Below the pieces are notes generated by a model that was not told where the DNA came from, did no database searches, and saw nothing but the letters and a program-made list of their open reading frames with translations. This document shows, piece after piece, positions 1-6,242 of a stretch of DNA of 6,634 nt. Numbering within the stretch: position 1 is the stretch's first letter; each line of letters starts with the position of its first letter. Both the position numbers and the translations under genes were made by a program. The stretch is from contig JAESUN010000214.1 in the NCBI GenBank assembly GCA_016763045.1, positions 1-6,634 of the forward strand, given 5' to 3'. This DNA is from Opitutaceae bacterium. Its GTDB lineage: Bacteria > Verrucomicrobiota > Verrucomicrobiia > Opitutales > Opitutaceae.

Positions 1-1122
1 AAGATCTACTTGAACTGGAAATTGATTACTGGTTTCGCAGGTTTGCTGAGTGAGGAAATAGGTGCGGCTCAATTTGAATTTTTTGGGACACAGTTGAAGG
101 GCCGTCAGGAACAGGAACCTCGCTGGAAACGTGGGGTAAAGCTGGTGAATGGGAACTTAGGTGAGGTAATTGGAAAGGTTTATGTGGGGAGGCACTTCCA
201 GCCGGAGGCAAAGGTGCGTATGAGGGATTTGGTCGAAAATCTTCGCAATGCCTATGGCGAGAGTATTAAGGGGCTAGAATGGATGTCGGATGAAACGAAA
301 GCCGCCGCCGCGGTGAAGTTAGCAACGTTTACTCCAAAGATCGGCTATCCGGATAAGTGGGATGATTATAGCGAATTGATGATCAAGGCTGACGATCTGG
401 TGGGTAATGTCATTCGTTCGAGGTTGGATGCACATCAGAAGGATTTAAGTCGCCTGGGCGGGCCGATTCGTAAATGGGAATGGTTTATGACTCCGCAAAC
501 GGTGAATGCTTATTATAGCCCGTCGCGCAACGAGATCGTCTTCCCCGCTGCGATTTTACAGTCACCTTTTTTTAACATGGCAGCGGATGATGCGGTCAAC
601 TATGGAGGGATAGGTGCTGTGATCGGTCATGAAATGGGGCATGGATTTGATGATCAGGGGAGTCGCTACGATGCGGAAGGTAATTTGAACAACTGGTGGA
701 CAGAGTCCGATCTGGAAGAATTTAAAAAACGAACGGAAAAATTGATTGATCAATATTCGAAGTATCATGTTTTTGATGACTTGACTGTTAATGGAGAGTT
801 AACCTTGGGAGAAAATATTGGAGATCTTTCTGGAGTGACGATTGCGTATCGCGCTTATAAAATAACTCTAAAAGGAAAAGAAGCGCCAGTGATTGATGGA
901 TTGACGGGTGAGGAGAGATTTTTTCTTGGATTTGCCCAGATATGGAGAAGCAAGACAAGGGAGAAGGAGCTACGTAATCGTGTCGCCACAGATCCTCATT
1001 CTCCGCCGCGTTTTAGAGTATTGGGTTCTTTATCCAATTCACCTGAATTCTATGAAGCGTTTGATGTAAAAGAGGGAGATGCGATGTATATACCTCCTGA
1101 AAGACGGGTAAAAATCTGGTAG
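1..1122 (+). CDS. M13 family zinc metallopeptidase (neprilysin/PepO-like), C-terminal part
   Basis: This is a zinc endopeptidase of family M13, which typically cleaves oligopeptides. The reading frame is open to the first base of the window, so the gene starts outside; a TTG at 10 lies inside the frame and is not the real start. About 373 residues are seen, against roughly 650-700 for the family, so the N-terminal lobe and any signal peptide are missing and location cannot be judged. Conserved features appear in the family order: the substrate-binding NAYY motif (505-516), the HEMGH zinc site (628-642), ENIGD with the third zinc ligand Glu and the catalytic-site Asp (811-825), and DPHSP followed six residues after its His by an Arg, matching the His/Arg pair of neprilysin. 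The protein ends in VKIW, the usual Trp terminus. All visible catalytic residues are present, so it looks active. It lies 72 bases upstream of a small acetyltransferase-like gene on the same strand. The family call is firm; the substrate is unknown. Confidence 0.95.
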   Translation, partial: KIYLNWKLITGFAGLLSEEIGAAQFEFFGTQLKGRQEQEPRWKRGVKLVNGNLGEVIGKVYVGRHFQPEAKVRMRDLVENLRNAYGESIKGLEWMSDETKAAAAVKLATFTPKIGYPDKWDDYSELMIKADDLVGNVIRSRLDAHQKDLSRLGGPIRKWEWFMTPQTVNAYYSPSRNEIVFPAAILQSPFFNMAADDAVNYGGIGAVIGHEMGHGFDDQGSRYDAEGNLNNWWTESDLEEFKKRTEKLIDQYSKYHVFDDLTVNGELTLGENIGDLSGVTIAYRAYKITLKGKEAPVIDGLTGEERFFLGFAQIWRSKTREKELRNRVATDPHSPPRFRVLGSLSNSPEFYEAFDVKEGDAMYIPPERRVKIW

Positions 1123-1194
1123 AGTACCTAATGACTTTTAAGTAATGAAAAAGAGCTAAACTAGAAATGAAGTTGTCAGGAAAAGTGTTTTGTT

Positions 1195-1491
1195 ATGAGA
1201 GATAATATAGAGACGGACGATTCTGGTGTTAGACAGAATAAGGCAAAGAATCGGTTTGAACTACTTGTTGATGGGCACCTGGCCGTTGCTGATTATCTGA
1301 TCATAGAGGATAGAATGATCTTTACGCATACCGAAGTCCCCGTGGCTTTGCGTGGAGGAGGTATCGCTGGAAAGTTAATTTCGTTTGCGATGGAAGCAGC
1401 AAGAGAAGAAGGACTAAAGGTTGTTCCTCAGTGTAGTTATGTGGACCGCTTTCTGGATAGGCATCCTGAATACTCGGATTTAAGAGCTTGA
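1195..1491 (+). CDS. Small GNAT-fold N-acetyltransferase, YjdJ/NATD1 type
   Basis: This 98-residue protein belongs to the short single-domain GNAT group (Acetyltransf_CG, similar to YjdJ and eukaryotic NATD1). The physiological substrate of the group is not established. Visible landmarks are an N-terminal strand ending in a VDG turn (residues 25-27), HTEVP (45-49), the acetyl-CoA pyrophosphate loop LRGGGIAGKL (52-61), an alpha helix rich in Ala and Glu, then VVPQCSYV (76-83) and HPEY (90-93). Cys80 sits at the conserved Cys position. Length matches the family. ATG 1195 is the first start after an in-frame stop at 1168-1170. A weak AGGA lies at 1178-1181, 13 bases before the start, which is longer than ideal spacing. 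It may be read through from the peptidase gene or have its own promoter; no convincing promoter is visible. The family assignment is sound, the biological role is open. Confidence 0.9.
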   Translation: MRDNIETDDSGVRQNKAKNRFELLVDGHLAVADYLIIEDRMIFTHTEVPVALRGGGIAGKLISFAMEAAREEGLKVVPQCSYVDRFLDRHPEYSDLRA

Positions 1492-1501
1492 GAGAGTTCT
1501 T
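1482..1501. terminator. Weak hairpin at a convergent gene junction, possible bidirectional terminator
   Basis: AAGAGCT (1482-1488) can pair with AGTTCTT (1495-1501) through seven pairs including one G-U, around a six-base loop. The hairpin covers the stop codon of the small GNAT gene and abuts the stop of the sulfatase gene from the other strand. The position suits a shared terminator, but the stem is short and AT-rich and there is no clear U-tract on either strand, so it may be chance. Confidence 0.22.
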
Positions 1502-2980
1502 CTATACCCAGGTAACATCTTCAGCATCGGGGACTGGTAGATTATCCGGATGGGGAGGATTTATGGCTGCGCCCCATTTACAGAGGCTCTCGTAATCGCT
1601 ATCGAGGATATCGCTTTCGCGCCGAACGTATTCAGGATCCCATTGCTCATAGAGTTTTTTAAGCAGATCTTCCCTTGTTTTGCTGTGCTCAGGTTCTTGA
1701 GCTAGGTCGATCCATTCATTCGGGTCTTCTTCCATGTTGAAGAGAACAGGATGCTCTTCACCTTGATAATGGTAGAGTTTCCAGGGTCCACTTCGGATCA
1801 TTCGGGATGGGTTTTCTCGATTGGTTCCAAAATGTTCGGAGAAGGTTTCATTCGGGTGGGAGTTTGGAGAATGGCCTGTCAGTTCTCCCCAAAGGGAATG
1901 TCCGTCTGTTCTCTCTGGAGTTTCAGCACCAGCCATTTCGGATAAAGTAGGGCCGAGATCGATGAGGTTGCAGATTGTTTTGTTTACGCTTCCTTTTGTG
2001 ATCGTTCCAGGGAGTCGAGCGATCATGGGGATGCCGGCGGAACCATCGAAATAGTTGCTTTTCCACCAATGGCCATGTTCTCCGGCCATTTCGCCATGAT
2101 CACTGCAGTAAATAACCAGTGTGTTTTGGGCTAAACCGGTTTCTTCTAGGGTGTTGAGGACTTTCCCTATTTGCTGATCAAAATATTCACATAGGCCAAA
2201 GTAAGCGGCTCTTGCGACTCGGATTTGTTCTGTAGTGAGTGGTTTCTCAAGTCCACGAGATTGACGGAAGTGTCTGGCGGATTCGGGCTCGTTACGAATT
2301 TGTTCCTCGGTCAGCTCGGGCACATCAACCCGGTCATAATAATAGTCGAAGAGTTCTTTTGGCGCAAAAAATGGGCAGTGGGGGAGGACGAACCCTCCTA
2401 CGGCCGCAAAGGGTCTTCCGTCGGACGCTGCGGCTTTTTCGGTGAGGTAAGTACAGGTGGCATCTGTTACCATTTCATCAAAGGCTTGGTAGCTGGTGCG
2501 TCCGTAACCTGCTATCTCGATGGATTCTCGTATTTGTCCTGCGGTGCTGGGAGGCATCTGGACAAAGCGTTTAGCTCCTGTGACATCAGCTCCGGGATAA
2601 TGAGAGGAGTATTCCCCTAGGGGTCTTTTTTCGAAGCCATGGCGTTGATCAGATCCAACAAAATGCATTCGTCCGATCAGAGCTGTTTCGTAACCGGCGG
2701 CTCCCATACTATGAGCCCACGTGGGAATCGCTGAGTTCAATATATGTTCGTTTTTCCAGACTCGTATCGAAGAGGGGTGCCGTGATGTCATGAAAGACAT
2801 CCGACTGGGAACACAAAGAGGTGAACCACAATAGGCGTTGTCAAAACGCATACCGTCAGCAGCGAGTTGATCCAGGTGGGGGGTTCTGACGAGTGGATCT
2901 CCGTAACAACCTAAGTGAAATTTACTATGCTGGTCGGAAAGAAGGATGAGGACATTAGGCCGATCTGAGGGATTTCTCAT
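1502..2980 (-). CDS. Cytoplasmic S1-family sulfatase, choline-sulfatase-like
   Basis: This 492-residue enzyme belongs to the alkaline-phosphatase-like superfamily and should hydrolyse a sulfate ester. The formylglycine motif CVPSR is at residues 56-60, with Cys56 (codon 2813-2815) as the residue normally converted to formylglycine by a maturase encoded elsewhere. Other landmarks are NVLILLSDQH (9-18, metal-binding Asp16), GRMHFVGSDQRHGFE (103-117), LPHCPF (199-204), SDHGE (293-297, metal-binding Asp294/His295) and HWWKSNYFDGSAGIP (304-318, Lys307). The blocks around 54-60, 103-117 and 293-318 resemble choline sulfatase BetC more than exported polysaccharide sulfatases. No signal peptide precedes the first strand, so it should be cytosolic. 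Arg104 replaces the Lys usual in GK-type motifs. Its ATG overlaps the stop of the upstream acetyltransferase (ATGA, 2977-2980), suggesting translational coupling; no Shine-Dalgarno is seen. Sulfatase identity is firm; choline-O-sulfate as substrate is unproven, and a sulfated sugar or other small ester is equally possible. Confidence 0.95.
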   Translation of the reverse strand: MRNPSDRPNVLILLSDQHSKFHLGCYGDPLVRTPHLDQLAADGMRFDNAYCGSPLCVPSRMSFMTSRHPSSIRVWKNEHILNSAIPTWAHSMGAAGYETALIGRMHFVGSDQRHGFEKRPLGEYSSHYPGADVTGAKRFVQMPPSTAGQIRESIEIAGYGRTSYQAFDEMVTDATCTYLTEKAAASDGRPFAAVGGFVLPHCPFFAPKELFDYYYDRVDVPELTEEQIRNEPESARHFRQSRGLEKPLTTEQIRVARAAYFGLCEYFDQQIGKVLNTLEETGLAQNTLVIYCSDHGEMAGEHGHWWKSNYFDGSAGIPMIARLPGTITKGSVNKTICNLIDLGPTLSEMAGAETPERTDGHSLWGELTGHSPNSHPNETFSEHFGTNRENPSRMIRSGPWKLYHYQGEEHPVLFNMEEDPNEWIDLAQEPEHSKTREDLLKKLYEQWDPEYVRRESDILDSDYESLCKWGAAINPPHPDNLPVPDAEDVTWV

Positions 2981-3576
2981 AGGTCGTCATTGTTGAGGCG
3001 TTTTGAGAAAAATAATTTCTGCTTCAGAAGACAAACAATTACGTCAGGGTTCCATTCGTATTTTTTTCTGAGATATTCGCTCTCATACTGCGATGCCTCG
3101 GTAAAACCACAGTTCTTTAATGCTTTGAGAGAGGGTATATTGGCTGTGTAGCAGCCAGCTAAAATAGCTATCAGATCCATTTGAGAGAAGGCGTAGTCAA
3201 GGATATGAGAGAGGGCCTCTGCCATGAGGCCTTTCTTTTGATGTTCTTGGGAGAGCCAGAATCCTAAAGTGGCTCGTCTTTTGTTCTCAAATTCTGGGAA
3301 GAAGCAGGATCCGATGATGTCCTTTCCTTTTTTGAGAGAAATCCCCCAGTAAAGGCTTTCTTTTTTATCATACCATTCTTTTATTTCCCGGAAGAATTTT
3401 TTTGTTTCAGAGAGGTTTTGGGGGGCTTCTTCCCAGAAGGGCGAATCGTAAATGGTTGAATGGTGTTGATGATATGAATACGCATCGCTGGGTCTTATCT
3501 TCCGCAAAACAAGTCGGTCCGTCTCTATTTCTGGAAAAGAAAGGAATGGTCTCTCAAAAGCGGATAAGGTATTCAT
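2977..3576 (-). CDS. GNAT N-acetyltransferase, RimJ/RimL type (Acetyltransf_3)
   Basis: This GNAT protein transfers an acetyl group from acetyl-CoA to an amine; the acceptor is unknown. Counting from ATG 3576 it has 199 residues. It opens with the typical ETDRLVLRKIRPSDA strand and turn about 20 residues in, has a central WGISLKKGKDIIGSC strand pair, the beta-bulge GFWLSQEHQKKGLMAEAL with the acetyl-CoA loop QKKGLM, and the late TANIPSLKALKNCGF helix with the conserved Asn. A TTG start at 3609 would add 11 residues (MHKQKPADAFD). I chose the ATG because the family usually begins close to the ETDRL motif and neither start has a Shine-Dalgarno. It lies downstream of the aldo/keto reductase (82 bases from stop to ATG) and overlaps the sulfatase start by 4 bases, so it is probably cotranscribed with both. 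A basic/acidic tail (SKRLNNDDL) follows the fold. It could be a protein N-terminal, amino-sugar or small-amine acetyltransferase; the sequence does not decide. Confidence 0.9.
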   Translation of the reverse strand: MNTLSAFERPFLSFPEIETDRLVLRKIRPSDAYSYHQHHSTIYDSPFWEEAPQNLSETKKFFREIKEWYDKKESLYWGISLKKGKDIIGSCFFPEFENKRRATLGFWLSQEHQKKGLMAEALSHILDYAFSQMDLIAILAGCYTANIPSLKALKNCGFTEASQYESEYLRKKYEWNPDVIVCLLKQKLFFSKRLNNDDL

Positions 3577-3658
3577 ATCAAAAGCGTCTGCTGGCTTCTG
3601 CTTATGCAATAGGGCTGCTGTCTCATATGGCCGGAACTAAGCGGTTTTCGTTGGTCTG

Positions 3659-4639
3659 CTAGAGCTCGAAGATCGATGAGATGAATTCCAAGTCTTCTGT
3701 ACTGAGGGTTTTATTACTGGAAGCTAGGTTACAACGGACTTGGTTTTCATTGCGAAATCCTGGTATCACGCAGGCGACGTTTGCATGCTCCAGAACGAAA
3801 CGCAAGGCGACGGCTGAGAGATCGATTGTTTGATCGCCGAAACGTTCTTTGAGCTGGGCCATTTGAGGCTTAAGCTTTTGCAGAGCACTGAAGGTGAATT
3901 TTGGATTTGTCCTTCGATGATCACCTGGCTCAAAAGTCGGTAGGCTATCAGGGCTAAATTTATCCAAAAGTAGACCTTGGTTTAATGGACTGAAAGCGAC
4001 AAAGGAGAGTTCGTTATGAGCTAGTAATTCTGCGACTCGACTACCGGATTTGATGAAATGGTTATCCATGGCGTGTGCCCAGCTCTGCAAAACAGAAGGG
4101 CCAATGACAGGAACTGTTTTTTCGAAGTCTTCTTCGCTGTAAGCGGATTGTCCTTTGAGTCGGATTTTTCCTTCTGCGACAAGATCGTCCAATACATCCG
4201 CCGCAGGGAGAAGATATTCATCGTCTTCGCCAAAATCTCCGTGGTGGAGATAGTAGAGATCGATATAGTCTCTCTTTAGGTTGATGAGCGATTGCTCACA
4301 TTGATGGCGAATGTGAGTGGGCTCATAGGCATGCGCTGCTGTCCCGGGGAAATGTCCTGTTTTACTGGCGATGATAAAGTCTTCAGATTTAAGCCCCAGC
4401 TTTTGAAAGGCTCTAGCCAGCATGCGTTCGGCCCTTCCATTTCCATAAACATCCGCATTATCGAAGTGGTTTACGTCTGCATCGATGGCCACTTTAATGG
4501 AGCGAACGATTTCGTCCTCATCGACATTGGCCCATCCATTTTCGACTCCATCGACCCAGTTGATGCCTCCCATAGTCCAGCAACCCAAACTAATTTCGGA
4601 TACTTCAATATCGCTATCTCCAAGTCTTCGATAGTTCAT
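3659..4639 (-). CDS. Aldo/keto reductase
   Basis: This 326-residue NAD(P)H-dependent oxidoreductase of the AKR superfamily interconverts carbonyls and alcohols, often on sugars. It has the (beta/alpha)8 pattern and near-standard length. The N-terminus NYRRLGDSDIEVSEISLGCW is the classic AKR hairpin and first strand. The catalytic tetrad is visible as Asp60 (HFDNADVYG), Tyr65, Lys93 (ASKTG) and His132 (YYLHHGD). SFVAFSPLNQGLL (212-224) and VIPGFRNENQVRCNLAS (291-307) form the cofactor-binding part, with Arg296 and Asn304 at the positions that usually contact the adenosine phosphate. No signal peptide is seen, so it is cytosolic. ATG 4639 gives a natural AKR start, although no Shine-Dalgarno precedes it. 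It is the first gene after the inverted repeat at 4703-4741 and probably the head of an aldo/keto reductase, acetyltransferase, sulfatase unit. With these neighbours, a sugar or sugar-derived aldehyde is a reasonable guess, but that is inference. Confidence 0.95.
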   Translation of the reverse strand: MNYRRLGDSDIEVSEISLGCWTMGGINWVDGVENGWANVDEDEIVRSIKVAIDADVNHFDNADVYGNGRAERMLARAFQKLGLKSEDFIIASKTGHFPGTAAHAYEPTHIRHQCEQSLINLKRDYIDLYYLHHGDFGEDDEYLLPAADVLDDLVAEGKIRLKGQSAYSEEDFEKTVPVIGPSVLQSWAHAMDNHFIKSGSRVAELLAHNELSFVAFSPLNQGLLLDKFSPDSLPTFEPGDHRRTNPKFTFSALQKLKPQMAQLKERFGDQTIDLSAVALRFVLEHANVACVIPGFRNENQVRCNLASSNKTLSTEDLEFISSIFEL

Positions 4640-4702
4640 TTGATTACAATCTACAGAGAGGCTGTGCTTTTGCCAGAAGAAATCGAAACCGACTGGGTTT
4701 TA

Positions 4703-4741
4703 ATACTTTTGTGATAACTCTGAAGTTTATCACAAAAGTAT
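4703..4741. repeat. Perfect 15-bp inverted repeat in the gap before the aldo/keto reductase
   Basis: ATACTTTTGTGATAA (4703-4717) and its exact reverse complement TTATCACAAAAGTAT (4727-4741) flank a nine-base centre. The repeat begins 14 bases past the stop codon of the beta-propeller gene and ends 63 bases before the aldo/keto reductase start. As RNA it would be a long AT-rich stem, but no U-run follows it on the minus strand (the next bases are TAAAACCC). It is therefore an atypical intrinsic terminator at best. A binding site for a dimeric regulator of the downstream genes, or an mRNA-stabilising stem protecting the upstream transcript, are alternatives. The symmetry is certain; the function is not. 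Confidence 0.85.
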
Positions 4742-4755
4742 AAAGCTGGAGGAGC

Positions 4756-6234
4756 TTAGCAGAAACGCATGGCGTAAAGATCGGCATCTTTGAGGATGAA
4801 GCGTAGTCGGATGGATTGGCCCGCAATAGCTGAGACATCGGAACCTTGCTCCCAAGAGACAGTCCTTTCTATTTCATCTCCAATGACGTCGTGGCATTGC
4901 CCCAAGCGATAACCGTCTAGAGGTTTTCCATCGATATCCTGTATCTCTACTTGTACACTCCCGGCAGCTGAGGTGGAGAAATTGAGCTGAAGTTTACTTC
5001 CTGTGAAGGTAAGGGGCTTTGTGATAACTTCACCACCACTGAGGGGTGCGTTGAGTGAGACAAATCCATCCTGGCGGATCGTATGACGACGGAGGATTGT
5101 TGCGTCATCTCTCCAGTAGTTTTCAATGACGTAAAAGGAAATTTCTGGAGGAGCTCCGGGTATTGAAGAAGGGGTTTCATGTAAGCCCCATGATTGGGAA
5201 TTGTCACCATAGGCCCAGTTTCCTTCGAGTTGGGGTCCTGGACGGATAAAGGCTTCAGACCACCGATTGAAGGTGGTTCCATCTCGACTGCTCATAAACA
5301 AGCCATCTGTGAGCGCACTGCCGTAGCGAGGTTTAACGGCTGCTCGAATCTTTCGGTGCTCGAGTTCGGGTAACGCTTCGATAGATGGAGACCAGGGGTA
5401 TTCGATGTAACGCATTGGGAAACCAAGAAAAATATGGGGAGCCCTATAGTAAGGGGTGACCTGGTTGGTGTAGAGTTGTTCGTCGGGTGAGTTGACCCAG
5501 TTTAGCGGTTTGTTCTCAGACCAATGGATAAAATCCTTTGAGGTAGCAGTGTCGATTCCTCTCTGTCCTCCTTCGAAATAGTTTCCTCCTCCATAGTTTC
5601 GAAAGTATATGCGATAGACTTCACTTTCCTCATCCCAGAAGGCGAGGTTTTGAGAATCGAAATGTGCGACCGAACCATCAAGGACGGGATCTTCCTGCAT
5701 GAGTGACCAGTGAATCCCGTCGGGCGAACTCATCGCATAAAGACCGTTTTGGAAGGCAGACCTAGCCGCGCCCAATGCTTTGAATCGGGTGGGCGATCCT
5801 TCCGGTTCAGTTTGATCAATAAAGGGGGCAAAGCCGTGAACGCCTTTGAGTTTTTCTCCTGCTCCAACCCAAACGATATTGTTCTGTTTAGAGCCTTCGT
5901 GTTCGAAGAGTCCCAGGTTTGGTTTTTCCCAATGGATACCATCATCACTGGTAGCCAGGGCAACGGTTAGAAAGAAGTGATCGGGTTGGTTCTCCTTATT
6001 GTCTAAGACGCAGTGTCCGGTCCGGTAATACATCATATAGCGATCGCCGTCTTTGATGACGGTGAAATAGCCACACATATTTCCTTCCCAAGATTCATCG
6101 GTGACAAAGGCATCGTCACGTGGTGTGGGGTGATGAAGTCGCAGTGTTGCGCCCTCATCAAGGGATTCGAGAAGATGTTCATCTAGAAACAGCTCCAGTT
6201 TACTCTCAAGGGAATGTACGGTTGGGTTATTCAT
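4756..6234 (-). CDS. Beta-propeller glycosidase-like protein (GH43/GH32-like) with C-terminal beta-sandwich-like domain
   Basis: This 492-residue protein has no assigned reaction that I can name. Its first ~380 residues show a repeated blade signature of the S-x-D-G-x-x-W type: TSDDGIHW (95-102), SSPDGIHW (169-176), TSKDFIHW (231-238) and a decayed SSRDGTTF (315-322). Each is near a strand with aromatic and Gly residues such as YFTVIKDGDRYMMYYRTG (56-73). This resembles the five-bladed propellers of GH43/GH32-like enzymes and the Asp boxes of sialidases. Acidic residues are plentiful, but I cannot pick the catalytic pair without a structure-based alignment. Residues ~385-492 form a separate all-beta domain starting at RQDGFVSLNAP and ending in LKDADLYAMRF, shared with the gene just upstream. 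No signal peptide is visible, so it is probably cytosolic. ATG 6234 lies 8 bases after the upstream stop, in an operon arrangement, with no Shine-Dalgarno. From memory, similar proteins are common and mostly unnamed in Planctomycetota and Verrucomicrobiota. Confidence 0.85.
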   Translation of the reverse strand: MNNPTVHSLESKLELFLDEHLLESLDEGATLRLHHPTPRDDAFVTDESWEGNMCGYFTVIKDGDRYMMYYRTGHCVLDNKENQPDHFFLTVALATSDDGIHWEKPNLGLFEHEGSKQNNIVWVGAGEKLKGVHGFAPFIDQTEPEGSPTRFKALGAARSAFQNGLYAMSSPDGIHWSLMQEDPVLDGSVAHFDSQNLAFWDEESEVYRIYFRNYGGGNYFEGGQRGIDTATSKDFIHWSENKPLNWVNSPDEQLYTNQVTPYYRAPHIFLGFPMRYIEYPWSPSIEALPELEHRKIRAAVKPRYGSALTDGLFMSSRDGTTFNRWSEAFIRPGPQLEGNWAYGDNSQSWGLHETPSSIPGAPPEISFYVIENYWRDDATILRRHTIRQDGFVSLNAPLSGGEVITKPLTFTGSKLQLNFSTSAAGSVQVEIQDIDGKPLDGYRLGQCHDVIGDEIERTVSWEQGSDVSAIAGQSIRLRFILKDADLYAMRFC

Positions 6235-6242
6235 TATAAAAA

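Noticed and set aside
1173..1206. Possible promoter TTGTCA with GATAAT before the small GNAT gene
   Set aside because: The spacing is about 22 bases, too long for a sigma-70 promoter, and the -10-like box lies inside the coding sequence.
2225..2620. Plus-strand open frame of 131 codons inside the sulfatase gene
   Set aside because: It lies fully antisense to a strongly conserved sulfatase, shows no recognisable domain and has no ribosome site; it is a shadow of the codon pattern.
3402..3662. Plus-strand open frame of 86 codons antisense to the acetyltransferase N-terminus and the following gap
   Set aside because: No family resemblance, no ribosome site, and it is explained by the conserved minus-strand gene.
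4292..4714. Plus-strand open frame of 140 codons running across the aldo/keto reductase start into the inverted repeat
   Set aside because: Most of it is antisense to conserved aldo/keto reductase sequence and it ends by chance in the hairpin; the translation has no domain-like pattern.
4710..4734. TGTGA and TCACA half-sites resembling a CRP box within the inverted repeat
   Set aside because: The half-sites are 15 bases apart instead of 6, so a CRP/FNR-type site is not supported.
4644..4838. Minus-strand 64-codon frame spanning the propeller gene end and the hairpin gap
   Set aside because: Its first half overlaps the propeller C-terminus in another frame, and the rest crosses the inverted repeat; there is no sign of a real peptide.
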